Source: Botryosphaeria dothidea (lineage: Eukaryota > Ascomycota > Dothideomycetes > Botryosphaeriales > Botryosphaeriaceae). Taken from it: DNA of 64,000 bases. Under the pieces are notes generated by a model. It was not told the DNA's origin and did no database searches. It saw nothing but the letters and a program-made list of their open reading frames with translations. Made by a program: the position numbers and the translations under genes. The stretch lies in NCBI GenBank assembly GCA_011503125.2, contig WWBZ02000040.1, positions 496,001-560,000 on the forward strand, given 5' to 3'. Positions 1 to 12,500 of the stretch are shown one piece after another. Positions within the stretch are counted from its first letter, which is position 1, and each line of letters opens with the position of its first letter.

Positions 1-1136
1 TCTTGTTCCAGACTCGGTGCCTTTGGGCTCCATCCCAGAAACTTCCTCGCCCTCCTTGCCTTGCCCCGGGAGTTCAAGCCCCAGCTCAACGCTTGGAAGT
101 CGGCCAGCTTGAAAGCCTCGTCTTTGTTAAGGGAGAAACTCTGCGGTGGTGAAGGAATGTACCCGGCTTTTGCCGCTTCAGCGGCAACGGCTTTTGACAG
201 CTCTCCCCAAACATGCTCGCCGTTCTCGGCGAGAAAGTATCCTTTCTCCCCCCAGAGCTCTGGGTCATTGTTACCAGCAGCCGCTGTTTCAGCAAGCAGC
301 ACAAAGAGGTCACTCAGATCGTGCACATGTACGTTGTTCCAGAGAGTCTTGCCAGCGCCGATGATAGGCGCTTTCTTCTGCTGCAAGGTGATCTTCGAAA
401 GCTCATAAACCTGACGGCTGCGTCCAGAGACAGGGCCTCTTCCAGGACCTGTACACCGTCAGCGATAGGGTTACAAGTCCACAGAGAGAACTCATACCGT
501 AGATTGTGGGAGGACAGACGATTGCTGTCTTGGTGGAGGCAGCATTCTTGGTTCCCGCATTCAAGACAATCTGATCAACGTCTCGGTGGAAAGCATGATC
601 GGGAAGACCTGTAAGCTCTTCAACCTTGTCCAGATCGTCATACACCTTATCAGAGGCGTCTCCGTATCTGTCGGCGTCGGAATCGGCGAAGCATAAGATT
701 CCAGTCCCACTGGTGTGGAGCCAGTAGCCCGGATGATCCTTGGAATGGCCGCTTGCCAGACCATCAGCGATGGCCTTTGCAGCACCCGCATGATCAGAGG
801 CGTCGGCAGTATCTGACATGCATGTGAGAAAGAGAGTTTCCAGGATATACGCGCTCCACTTACGGATGACAATGTCGGCGTTTGCAGCTTGTTCCTTGAT
901 CAGATCATAGCTGTCGAGATCGCCATAGACGACGTTGACATTGGGGTAGGCGGCCGTCACTTTGCTGCCCTTGTCTTTGGTTCTGACAAGAGCATTGTAA
1001 GACCATTCGGGATGCTTCTTGTGGAGAGCGTAGAGAGCATCTCCGCCGATGTATCCCGTAGCTCCAGTGCTGCGAAGGGTTAGGAATGTGGCGACGGTGG
1101 GAAAGAAGCTGCTCACATGAAGACTGTTGGTGCCAT
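1..1136 (-). CDS. NAD(P)-dependent epimerase/NmrA-like Rossmann protein (3' end beyond window)
   Basis: Coding exons on the minus strand are 1136-1117, 1069-864, 812-498 and 448 to beyond base 1. Splicing gives a start reading MAPTVFITGATGYIGG, the glycine-rich TGxTGxxGG NAD(P)-binding loop at the extreme N-terminus, as in atypical short-chain dehydrogenases and nucleoside-diphosphate-sugar epimerases. All three introns have GT-AG ends and matching phases. The ATG at 1136 is preferred because only it, with the first intron, restores the Rossmann loop. The second strand (VVYGDLDSYD) and an HTADASDH segment also fit the family. The C-terminal part runs off the left edge, so the stop codon is not seen. 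The substrate cannot be inferred. It is divergent from a FAD monooxygenase with 946 bp between the starts, so co-regulation is possible. Confidence 0.85.
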
Positions 1137-2082
1137 TGTTGGATATGATGGGGCGGATGTGGGAAGGATGGAGCTGGCGCGAGAGGGGCTATTGTAGTGC
1201 AAGGCGGCTGAAGGGTTCTCCGACTTCAAAGCAGACAGCGGCAGAAGGTTCTGGTGATGGCGTCATGTAGACCGGAAGTGGAGAAATCCCCACCGTTGTT
1301 GTATCGTAAAGCCCGGGCCGGAACAGGAACAGCCCGGCTGTGGCGTTTAGCCGTCTTGTTCCATTTCAAAGCTCTTGATCAAACGGAGGGGCACGAGGGG
1401 TAAAGATATATCCCCGCCTCTCGTCAAAAGCAGCCTCTTCTCTCTCTCTACCCCCGCCGAGACGTCAAACCTGTTCTTCACCGTTCAACAATCGATGCAC
1501 CATGCGCTATCTTCGCTTGTCTTGTCGCGTCGCGCCCCTGACGCAAGGCCCATGGGCTCCACATGGAATGCATCCGGGAAGCGCAGAGAAGAAAATAGCG
1601 TGCGGCTCTCGGAAGGTTCCCATGGATTCCTAATCCATGAGTAAGCTAGCAACCATCGCACACCAGCGCCGTTTCAACATGTCGCAATCGAGTCAATCGA
1701 GGAGGCATTGGTCGGATTTGCGGCTGCTCTCTCAATACGACGCCCCGTCGCAAACCCAGTCCCTTGATCCGCAAATCCGACGTCTATTTTGCTGGACTCC
1801 TGTCATCTGCTTACACACTGGCATCTAATCCTCATCTAAGCTGAGTCGTGCCCATGGCCAAGGAAAATTTCTCCCTAGTGCGGGGCAGACGCGGAGACGA
1901 TGATGGAACGTGCGACGGAGCGGCATAGGTCGCATGTTTCAGCAACCACGGCCTGTATAAGGACAGGAGTCTGTCATCTCAAGTGCCATAAGCAGCGCCA
2001 GGAAGCTTAGCTCTCCAAACCCGCATCCTTCGCAATACCAAGACCCGCAATCCTCTGGACAGGACGAGCGAGGAACGCCGCA
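1137..2082. promoter_or_regulatory. Divergent intergenic region between epimerase and FAD monooxygenase
   Basis: These 946 bp separate two genes transcribed away from each other and must hold both promoters and 5' leaders. Short ORFs here (for example 1375-1644) have no family resemblance and look like chance. No clear TATA box or repeated operator stands out by eye. Confidence 0.5.
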
Positions 2083-4127
2083 ATGGTGCAACCCGACGGC
2101 AGCAGCAGCTCGAGCGGCGTCTCGACGCCAGACGCCGCCCAGAGGCCCGATGTTGAGATTGAAGTCGAGACGCTCATCATCGGCGCCGGTCCTGCGGGCG
2201 CCGCGCTCGCGTGCTTCCTATCATCGCATGGTTAGCCAAACATACGCTTCCCGGACCCTTCCGAGATGGCTCATGACGCATCTTCTACACAGGAATCAAG
2301 GGCCTCATGGTCAGCAGAGCCGCGACCAACGCCGACACGCCGCGAGCTCACATTACAAATGCTGCCGCTTTGGGTAGGTTTGCCCAGACTACTGCAGTCG
2401 TAGGGGTAATCTGCGGATGGGGGAGCTGCCGGATAGCCTCCCGCGCGTGGCATGCCCTGCGTGTGCAGTATAAGTCAAATGCCAGCTACTCCCGAGAAGC
2501 CAGTGAGCTAACGCCGCAGCCAGATGCGCTCCGGGATATCGGATTGGACGAGGAATTCAACAGGCTATCAACCAAGGGCAACTGCATGGTCCACACGCGA
2601 TGGTGCCACAGCATGGCCGGCCGAGAGTACGCTCGAATCTACTCGTGGGGCAACGACCCGGCCCGCAAAGGTGACTACGAGCGTGCCAGCCCGTGTCGCC
2701 ACGTCGACCTCCCCCAAACCCTTCTGGAGCCCATTCTCGTGCGTTACGCCGGTCTGCACGGCATCACGTGTCGGTTCGACACCGAGTTCGTCTCCTTTTC
2801 CGACGAAGGAACCCACGTCGTGACGACTCTCCGCGACCGCCTGACCGGCCGCCTCTATGCCGTGCGCTCGCGCTTTCTGTTTGGCGCCGACGGCGCGAGA
2901 TCGCGCGTCCAGCAGCAATTGGGACTCCCCCTCGTCAAGAAGCCGCAGCAGGGCCTCGCCCTCAACGTGCTGGTCAAGGCCGACCTCTCCCACCTCATGG
3001 ACGCCCGTCCGGGCAACCTGCACTGGGTCTTCCAGCCGGAAAAGGAGCACCCGGCCTTCGCCTGGCAGGCCATCGTGCGGATGGTCAAGCCGTGGCACGA
3101 GTGGATGTTCATCATGCTGCCCGACCCGGCCGCGGACACGGCCGTCGACGCGACCAAGGACGAGTACCTGGCGCGGGTGCGCGAGATGATCGGCGACGAC
3201 ACGCCGGCCGAGATCCTCGACATCTCGAAGTGGTACATCAACGAGATCTACGCCGAGTCGTACGCGGCCGGCAACGTCTTCTGCCTGGGCGACGCCGTCC
3301 ACCGGCACCCGCCCTTCAACGGCCTCGGCTCCAACACGTGCATCCAGGACGCCTTCAACCTGGCCTGGAAGGTCGCCTACGTCCTCGGGGGCAAAGCCGG
3401 CCGCAGCCTGCTCGACACGTACTCGGCCGAGCGCCAGCCCGTCGGCCAGGGCGTCGTGACGCGCGCCAACGACGGCTTCCGCGAGCACTTCAACGTCTGG
3501 GACGCCCTCGGCCTCAACCTCCCGTCCGCGACCGACCGCGCCGCCGCCGTCGCGGAGCTCGAGGCCTCGACGCCGGGCGGGCGCGCCCGCCGCGCGAGGC
3601 TGCAGCGCGCCGTCGCCCAGACGTGCCACGAGTTCCACGCGCTCGGCATCGAGATGAACCAGAACTACCGGGGCTCCGCTGCCGTCGTGGCCGAGGGCGT
3701 CGCGGGCCACGACGGCTTCGCCGGCGTCGCGGACCTCGAGCTGACGTACGTGCCCAGCACTTTCCCCGGCCGCCGCCTGCCGCACGTCTGGCTGAGCAGG
3801 GCCGTGCCGGACGGGCTGGTGTCGACCATCGATCTCGCCGGCAATGGCGGCTTCGCCCTCTTCACCGGCATTGGCGGCCGCGGGGCGTGGGAAGCCGCGG
3901 CAAGGAAGGCCGAGGAGGCGTTGGGCGTGGCTGTGCGCGTCGTAGGGGTCGGGTACGGATTGGAGTATGAGGATCCATATTTCGAGTGGGCGCGCATGCG
4001 GGGCGTACAGGAGGACGGGTGCATTCTCGTGAGGCCGGACCGGTTTGTGGCGTGGAGGTCGGATGCGCTCACGGATGACGCCGAGGAGAAGCTTTTGGGC
4101 GTTCTGAAGACTGTTCTGGCGAGGTAG
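2083..4127 (+). CDS. FAD-dependent aromatic-ring monooxygenase (phenol/dichlorophenol hydroxylase type)
   Basis: Exons 2083-2230, 2293-2373 and 2524-4127 join in phase to give about 610 aa. Residues 36-55 hold the FAD-binding GAGPAG loop (LIIGAGPAGAALA). After the splice the chain reads GIKGLMVSRAATN, then HITNAAALDALRDIGL, typical of the PHBH-like class A flavoprotein hydroxylases (MhpA and 2,4-dichlorophenol 6-monooxygenase relatives). The second FAD motif, GDAVHRHPPFNGLGSN, is near residue 332. The C-terminal 150 residues match the thioredoxin-like tail of the phenol hydroxylase group in position and size. These enzymes use NAD(P)H and O2 to hydroxylate a phenolic ring; the substrate here is unknown. 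The third exon is GC-rich, which produces long but meaningless ORFs in other frames. It may belong with the divergent epimerase in a small catabolic or secondary-metabolite unit (inference). Confidence 0.92.
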
Positions 4128-7100
4128 ATGATGGTGTTATTGGTTTGGGATTGAGCATTAGATTTGATAGATCGGCCGGATAGGAAGACTGTATGTTCAA
4201 GTATCCGTGATATTCAATGTGCTTTCCGTACTTTTGGAATCCGACGTGATTGCTCAGATCTGAACCTGTGATTTTTATATGAAAGCTAAATAAACCTGTC
4301 TGCCATCATGTCATTATGTTCATCTTTGAGCGGAGTTCGATATAGGCTCAAGCTCATGAGATTCTAGCATCCCTTGTGACGGGTTCATGAGTCAAAGACA
4401 TCAATGACGGGCTCCACGCCTGCTCAAATGCCCAAGTGCAACTACGGGTTCTGAATTCTAATGACTGGCTCACCTGCCAGATCTGGTTATTTGTGGAAAG
4501 TGCAGAGGGGCAATGGAAAAGACACGCAGGTTCAACAGCCCTGATCGACATTCTTTGTCGAATAAGCGTTGCCGTCACATACGAGTTTGGTGGGAGGATT
4601 CTGCCTCTGCCGTTTTGAGTAAGCTCGATCACGTTTCTTTCTCTTCGTGGGCCGTTGGGCAGGGAATGCCGAAGCGTCCCACGTGAGTACGGGTCAGTCT
4701 GCCATCTGATCATGCAGCTGAGACAGGGGGATTTGGAGGAACAGATAGCTTGATCGAGGAGCGGCGGAGTGCACGGAAGGAGAAGGGTTTCCGAGAGGAT
4801 GGAAGGGCATAGTAATGGGCCAGGGTGATTCATAGGAACATCATGGGCTTTCTCCCCTCTTCACAGTTGATGCATAGTCCTGAGACAGTGCTGGCCTGAT
4901 CCGGGACGGACGGGAAGTGGGTCCGGGAGGTTGTGACAAACTACAGAGTCATTGCGAAGAAGCGGAAGCGCGGGGAAGATCGGCCGATCCAGGATGCTGG
5001 CATACGAGGTCTGACGAGCTTCGGTGTTTGAAGAGTTTGTTGACCGGATTGGCAAATAACAAGCATTCTTATTTGCAAAACTAACATTGCGACATGTTGG
5101 TTCCTGATAGCGGCAGCGATCATCAAGCGAAATGGAATGGCTCAAGAAACCGATCCTGCATGCATTAAGCAGATGCGTGATGCCACAGTGATGGGCTGAT
5201 TCACCTTGCTTGTCCGGCTGCAAGGGATCCAAACCTTCGTACTTCTCGTATGTACAACCGCTGCGCGGCTGAGGTTTTCTGACTCAAGTCCCTGTGTTCG
5301 CTGAAAATTAACTACCTATTGGTCAACATGGTTCCCCGCAATTGTCCGCCTTGCCCCATCCGTGCGCATTGCCTTACGACACTTGGCAGGCTGGTCTGCT
5401 GTAGACATCATGAAAATGCCGCTTCTTTGGTTCGAAAGACCATCGTCCACTCTGAGGTAGTTGGATGGAACTTGGGTTGTAGTGGAAAATGCATTACGAC
5501 TGTATGTCGCAACTGATCTCACGTAGACCGCAACCTCGGTCAAAGTAGCTGCTACTTCATAAAGCCAAGGTCTATCCCTGAGATACCGGTGGGCATTTAT
5601 GATGTTGGACTCGGCTAGAGCAGCGAAAGCAGTATCCTGTAATCTTCTCTTGAGCCAACCCAAATCTGCCTCTTGCACCTGAGACATCGCACGTGCATGA
5701 TTGCGAAGTCTGCGGCAATGTTTCAGAACTGGCCCTTCTAACAACGCTGGTGCCTGTGAGGGAGTAAACAGGACTTGCGAAGAGATTTGAAATGTAGACA
5801 GACAACTTCGGTAGTGAAGCCGACAGTCATGCCATTGTGGGCCAACTTTGCAGAGGGCATAGTTATGGGGAGCCCGTGTTCAGTGATATCAGGGATGGCT
5901 GACCGAGTAGGAAATGAGGTGGCGTCCGCCGCGCCTGAAACCACCCGACGTGGGGGACGCGTGGGCCGTAGGACACCATTCAGGCAGATCAGTAGTGTCG
6001 ATGGAGTTGTGTATGCTTGTGCCGATGAACGAATCATGTTTACTGTTGCTAATGTTGATTTTCCAGGGCATGCAGTTAAGACACTTGGGTCAACTGCTTT
6101 AGCAAAGAACGGCGGGAGCCATCTCACGGGAGAGTAGGCTGATGGTAGTAGAGCGCGAAAGGATGAATCTCTCGCTGAGGACCGAAGCTGCAATGTTTTC
6201 TTGCCATATTCCCAAATCTGGCAGGTGCTCCATCGATTGTTGGAAAAGTAGGAAAGAACAATGTCGGAACTGCACTGGCGTGAGATACCAGGTTTAGTAC
6301 AACGTCCCGCGGGTAGTGTGCCGCGAGGCGCCTGAAACGCACGCTATAGCAGACCGCGGGAATGCAAAGATCAGCGCCGCATGCGTACTGGACTAGCGAT
6401 CCTCCGGACCACAGGAAGACCGGGGGATGGGAAGAGCAAGTGATAGAGATGGATGGTGGCAGCAGTGGGCTTCAGGAGGCGAAGTCAGGCCAGGCATTCG
6501 GGAGAAAATCAGGTACCTGATAAGACTATGCTGGTCAGAGCGTTTGGGGGCGCTACTGAGACCTTCTTGGATATTCTTGGAAGAAAGCAGATCAGCCAGG
6601 CCTTTCCTCAATTGTGCATGTGGCTTATAGATGCACCGATCAGTATAGGCAGCGAGGACAGGGGCATAGAGTGGCTTCGACAAGTAGCGGCGGCTCGGCA
6701 GCTGGCCGTGGCTCCCCGAACCGCGGATGCAATGGTTCTGGAGGGTCAGCCACGCGTCGAAGTAGAGCACAGCTTGGGCCCGGGCAGAGCAGCGCTGAAG
6801 GGTGTTCAGGAACGGGCGGGGCCCTAGCGTCGGGCATGAGGGTGTGAGCAGCGTGGACGCTGGGTGAGAGGAGATTTGCCGTCGCTTATCGGGGCTGGCG
6901 ATGATCAGGCTAGCTAAGTGTAGCTGTCCAGCAGCTGCGGTACTGGAACGGTTTGCGGCGCGGGCGGGCACAAGATGCGAATCGAAGCAGTCGTGGGCGT
7001 TGATGGGGGGTTTGCATGATGGTTCGTCGGGGCGCTGTCTGGGGAGGACGGGAGAGATGCTGGAGCGACGCAGGGGAGATGCCCGCGGTGTCGCGGCCAA

Positions 7101-8118
7101 GGCGTGGAGAAGGACAAGGGCGCGAGTCGTGGATCTGCCGGGTAGTGGGCTTGGATCTCGCGGGCCGGTCGCGGGCGTCGGGGCCTCTCGCAAATCGGCA
7201 CCGCCGGACTTTCTTCCCCCGGCGCGCTTGCTGTCTTCTAGCCAGCCACAAGAAGTCTGCCTGCTGTGCTGTGTTGTCGCCCGCTACCGTGCCACCGCGT
7301 TTCTTTCGTCCCGGCACCAGCACCAGCACCAAACCCAGGCCCCGCGTCGCCCAGCGCCCGCCGGCTGCCCACCGACGCCTGAGGCACGTTCCGCCGGGTC
7401 CGCAGCCATGGTGTTGACGAGCCTGCCACCGCCCTAATCACCACCGCGCCGCCCCGTCTCCCATCTAGAGTGCTATCGGCCCTTTGCATCCCTGGGCCTG
7501 TCGTCGACTGGCTGCCCAATCGCGTTCCCGCCTGGGGGTTTCAGGCCTCTGTTGCCGATGATCCCCCAAGCTTTCCCATCTGTGCCGAACTAGCGACCAC
7601 CCGAGTCTCGATGCAGTGCTGGTCTGGCCTGGCAGATCCGCGGATCCCTCCGACCTCGTGGCAAACGCCCACTTGGGCCGTGACATGTTGCGCCGGCACC
7701 GAGCTAGCTGAGCGCTCAAGTCCCCGCGCTTCATCAGCCTCCCGTACCGCCCAGGCATTGCTCACCAGTGCCTGGCCCATGAATCATGCCCCGAAAGCTA
7801 ATTCACGAAGCCAACGCGGCTGCTTCTAGCGTCCCATGCTCTGCGGCGCGCCCGCTGCGCCGTGGGCCCTTCCCCTTCCCATCTCTGTGGCTCGCTGTGC
7901 GTGGATATAGCCCGCTCGTCTGCTCCACCAAGCTCTGCATTGCGAGTCGCGTTCTGTCAGTTGCCGTGTCCCCAACTTGACTCCGCCCTTCCACTCTTGC
8001 CCATTGGTCTCTTTGCCCGTGGCCTTTGCCCTCTCGTTCTCTACCTTCCCTGGCCTTTGCGCTCTCGACTCTCCTTCAAGCCTTCCTCCTCCCCCTCGCC
8101 CTCTCCCTCTACTCCGCC
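4128..8118. other. Gene-poor interval, 4.0 kb
   Basis: An AATAAA at 4289-4294, about 160 nt after the monooxygenase stop, is a likely polyadenylation signal. Beyond it I see no complete gene. A minus-strand stretch at 5316-5810 reads as a coherent helical protein fragment and may be a relic. From about 6400 to 8100 the DNA is GC-rich, with long overlapping ORFs on both strands and a C/T-rich run just before 8119. That pattern suits the promoter and long 5' leader of the next gene better than coding sequence. Confidence 0.45.
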
Positions 8119-9537
8119 ATGGGCATTTCTTGGAGCCAGGAAGATCTGCCCAAGGCCGTCGGGCCCCTCATCTCTCCAAACTACGTCCCTGAGAACATCA
8201 CCAAGGGCGACTTCGCTGCCGCAACCGTCGTCTGGTTCCTCACCGTCGTCTGGGGCGCAGTCTGTACCTGGCAGGGATATGGTCAGACGAAGCAGGCTCG
8301 CAATCCATGGAGGAGTGTTTACATCTGGCTGATATGGCTGGAGTTGATCGTGTCCCTCATTATGGGCGCTGAGTGTTGGGTCTTTCTGCTGCGAAAAATC
8401 CACCCCAGTATGAATCCCCCCGCCCGGACTTTTGAATTCGGCCGATACTGATTTGCGCCATAGGCTTCGCCTTTTACTTTACCATCCGTATGTCTTCCCG
8501 CTTTGGTCGCGAGAAACAGTCCTCGCGTGCCCTGTGTCCAGCAGCTAATTCTTTCAAGTGTTCTGCTGGTGCGTCCAGGTGCAGCTTCTGCTTCAGATCA
8601 TCATCAACCGTGTCCGCGTCATCTCCATGAACAAGGATAAAGCAAGGATGATCATGATCGCTACTGCCGTAATCGTCACACTCATCAACGTCAGTGTGTT
8701 CAACATCTGGATTCCCGCTCGTCTGCAGATTTCCGACAGGTACGACACTACGATCCACGACTTCGCGAGCTTTTGCTTACCACGAACAGATATGTACACA
8801 TCAACGAGATCTGGGATCGTATCGAAAAGGTCATCTACCTAATCATGGACGCCGTCCTCAACGGCTATTTCATCAAGACTGTGCGGAAAAACCTGGTCGC
8901 CAACGGTCTGCAGAAGTATAACTCGCTGCTCAAGTTCAACGTCCGCATCATCTTCATCTCCCTGCTCATGGACGTCATGATCATCGCCGCCATGTCAATC
9001 CCGAACTCATTCGTGTGAGTATCTCTTGACTCACAAGTTGCAAGTTCAACATTCTGACCGCTGGACAGATACATTCAGTTCCACCCGCTTGCGTACCTGG
9101 TCAAGCTCAACATTGAGTTGACCATGGCCAGTCTCATTCGCAAGATCGCCATTTCGGCCGCTGCGAAGCATGGCAACGGGGCGAGTGTCCACCACGAGTT
9201 CGTATACGCCAAAGGAAGCAGCTCCAACGGCACGCACACCGCCATGGAGCTCAGCAGCAGCCATGGTCGCTCCGATTCCAGGTTCGAGTTCGACGGCGAG
9301 GGTATCCAGAAAACTCAAGAAGTTGTGATTCGCAGCATACCGAATCCCGACATGAAAGCGGCTCTCCACGACGTCGATCAGATCTCCAACTCCAGCACCA
9401 AGGACGAGCAAAACTCGACAGTGGGCCCCTCGGATGTGGACGACGAAAGCCATCTTGTGCAAGATCCCTGGGAGACGGGAGCCGGAGCTTACAGGACGAA
9501 GGTGTCGACTACACATCCACACCACACCCATCACTAG
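8119..9537 (+). CDS. Multi-pass integral membrane protein, fungal family of unknown function
   Basis: Five exons, 8119-8407, 8464-8487 (24 nt), 8559-8739, 8790-9014 and 9069-9537, join in phase to give 395 aa. The ATG at 8119 has a good context (gccATGg); an in-frame non-ATG extension upstream was not used. About six or seven hydrophobic helices are visible: FAAATVVWFLTVVWGAV, IWLIWLELIVSLIMGAECWVF, FAFYFTILFCWCVQVQLLLQ, MIMIATAVIVTLINVSVF, VIYLIMDAVLNGYFI and IIFISLLMDVMIIAAM. The last 120 residues are polar, rich in Ser and acidic residues, and end in a His-rich tail (THPHHTHH), probably cytosolic. The layout recalls fungal seven-helix 'integral membrane proteins' of unknown role. No catalytic or ligand motif is evident, and I do not assign a function. 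Confidence 0.85.
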
Positions 9538-12500
9538 AAAGAGAGTAGGCTCGCAAGGAGAAGATTTCAATTTCATGTACAGCAAGAAACAGGAGACGGC
9601 ACGAAGAAAACGGGATCTGGCGGGCATTTGTTTATGATGCATGCGGATGGAGCGGCTTTGGATACGTTCTCAAGGGCTACGGCGCATCTCTCGGATTCAT
9701 GACACGGAGAGCATTCATCTATTTCTTCAATATACCACTGGCGGGCGGTACGAGTCTCGGTTTTCAGTAATTTATCTTTCTTTTGTCTCTCCGTCTATAC
9801 CACATACTATCATACAGACACTTAATCTTCAAATCGTCGAGTAGCCTAAAAGTTCCGACATCATCCAAAACAAAAAAAACAAAAAGCCGTGGTGCACAGC
9901 TCACGGAGTCGATTGTCGTCGCAATGTTTCAGTACGAAGCAAGACACTAATCAAACCGCCATAGCCTCGATCGGGGCGACAGCAGATGGGGTATGACCAA
10001 ACCAGCAGCCGCGGCTAATGCACAGCTGTCACTCATGTGAAGTGTGGCAGCAAAGGCTACGTACCATCAACAAGACATCGGCCGTGACCGACGGATCGGC
10101 AGGGCCGAAAAGCAAGAGTTGAGGTAGGCCGGACTTGCGCCGCAGGGATAGCACTAAAGGCCAGGCACCGAACGCGTTACACAGACGAGTATCATAGCCG
10201 CGCACCACGTGTATCAGGGCTGTCCCTGCAACACACGAACATCTAGACGCAGGTGTCCGGCAGCCACGGAATGAAAAAACGTACGAGCAGTTCCTGGCGC
10301 CACAGAGACCCGCACGAACAGCCGTTCGTCATCGGCGGCGCAAACCTTTTCCCCCTCTTTTTCCTCGTTCAAGCAAGAAAAAGCCATCAGCCACACACGG
10401 GCGTTCGCCCGTTCGGTTGGGTGGTACAACCAGGAGAGGCCGCCGCTAGAGGGCTAGAGCGAGCACCGGGCTGCCGCCACGCTTCGCGGCCACGCTTCCA
10501 CCGACCACGAGGCCGTTCGGCCATTCTTTCTTTCCCTTTCCTCTAGTTCAGCCAGCCGGGCGTTGACAGGCGGCAGCGGAACCGCTCAGGCATCGGACGA
10601 GTGGCTGACAAAGCGGGCGCCGCTGGTCCTTTGGCATTGGAGTTCTTTTTCAGCTGAGTGCGCAACCGCAACAGGATCAATAGCGAGCGGAAATTCGTGT
10701 GGTAAGCTTCTGCGAGTGGCTCTGGGAGGCTTTGCAGTTTGGAATCGCCGAGACAGGTACGCAAGAGAGGGGGAGTGGGTGCTCGGCATTGCAGCTACTG
10801 GCCTTGACGAATTGGTGATGACGACTGGAGGATGGTGCGCATGGAGAGCGCCGTGCCCAGCGCACGCGTACAGTGCGCTGTTGGTCCGAGTGCTTCACTG
10901 CTGCTGAGGGAGCAGCAGGAAGCAGTGGAGTAGGAAGCAAGCAACAAAATGCAATGGAGATGGCTCCGTATCTCTCCTCCGGGAAGTGATGGACTCTGAT
11001 CGGCAGTAGCCACGAGCCTTCTTCTTCCCTTCGATGCTCCACACCCATCGGACAGAAAGTCGCAAACAGGAGAAGGATTGACGGGCAGATAGACGAGGCT
11101 TACGACTCAGGCTCTTCTCTACTGATCGCCAAACCCACCCAGATCTGCCTCTTGTTGCTTTCTCTCCTCTGACTCGCTTGCCGTTTTTGGCGTTCCATAG
11201 TCACCAGCTACCTGGTCAACAGTGTCTCTCCCAGCCCTCTGTCGATCGTCTTGGCTCCTGCAGTGTCTCTGATCATCCTCCAGATCTCCATTTTTCCTGC
11301 TCGGCAATCTGGATTTTCTCGCGTCCACGAGTGGCCATCGGTCAATCGCCCACCTGTGGGTACCCACCAACGAGCTCCTTCGCGACCAAGCAGCCCCCAG
11401 TGCAGCATCCACCCTATCTATCTATCTATCTATCTATCTATGCGAAAACGAACGATCATCACAGTAATTGCTCCATTCTGCCTGCCACCCAATTCCCACC
11501 ACTTCGGCCCCCACCCGCGCTCGTCCCGCCGCCTCGCCGATGCACGCTGTGCTTGACTCGCATGTCGATTGAGGCTCCTTCCGCATCTCCCCGTAGTATC
11601 CGCGCCAGGGCAATCCTTTCTCTCCTTTGCCCCGGTGCACCCTCCGCCAGAATCCCGCCTCCTTTATCCCTGCGGCTCCGCCTTGCTTGCGAGTCGTGGA
11701 AGTGGCACTGCCAGTATTGTGGCGCCCCTCCTTTAGCGTGCACGGGGGATTGCGGATGATGATGGCACGGCGCAGTGTACGGCATGAGGCGTCGGCCTGT
11801 TGCACACAGGCACTTGGGCACACCCAGAGCACGCAAGCGAGCATGAGGGGCATGCGATACGACGGCCAGCGAGTCGTGTAGCTTATTCTCTCGCGCGGAC
11901 GCCATCGGTAGTCTGGAAAGCCTCGACCGGCAGCTTTCCTCATGGAGTAACCACCAGCGCCGAAAGGCACCGAGAGGGCGGACAAAGTTAAGGGACCGAA
12001 GGGAGCAAAAGCCGTTGGAACCACTGTGTTGGTTCGCCGACGTCTTCTTCGCGCCTTCTTCAGAAGCAGGTTCATCATTCGGAGCCTCAATTGCTTGTCT
12101 TGCTGTTTGCTGCCTCCAGGTGGCATGCGACCGAGTCAGCCCCCCGGCCACATGCCAGAAAGTGACAGATCTCTCGGGCTTTGACGTCGGCTATCGCAGC
12201 ACCCGTCGGCCAAATCGAAGCCGAAATTCGATAGTGTTCGTGTCATGGCAGCTCTGCGGCGAAAAGGGAAAAAAAAAATCGATGGTTGACGAGGCAAAAC
12301 CAGATGCGGTTGACCTTGACTCAACCATCATCTCGCGCATTGATGTGGGGGTGCGCATCACTCCTTGGATCTCGGTGATGCGTGTCGATCCCTCTCAGAT
12401 CACAGACAGGGGTCCTCCCTCACCCATCTCTCGCCTACGTCCATGTCGTGCAGCGGGAAAAAGCAACAATGCTTCTTGCCTTGGGATCTTCTCGCGTACG

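Noticed and set aside
2568..3970. Long ORFs of 405 aa (minus) and 425 aa (plus) inside the FAD monooxygenase
   Set aside because: They are Arg/Pro/Ala- or Val/Asp-rich shadows caused by the GC-rich third exon and lack any domain.
5738..6193. Opposite-strand ORFs of 151 and 120 aa over the same interval
   Set aside because: Mutual shadows; neither shows a domain or a supported start.
6393..7193. Minus-strand ORF of 266 aa
   Set aside because: Composition is irregular, no domain, overlaps ORFs on the other strand, and lies in the leader-like GC-rich block before 8119.
11434..12151. Two overlapping 230-aa minus-strand ORFs and a 226-aa plus ORF nearby
   Set aside because: Three frames are open over the same DNA, with no recognisable motif or consistent splicing.
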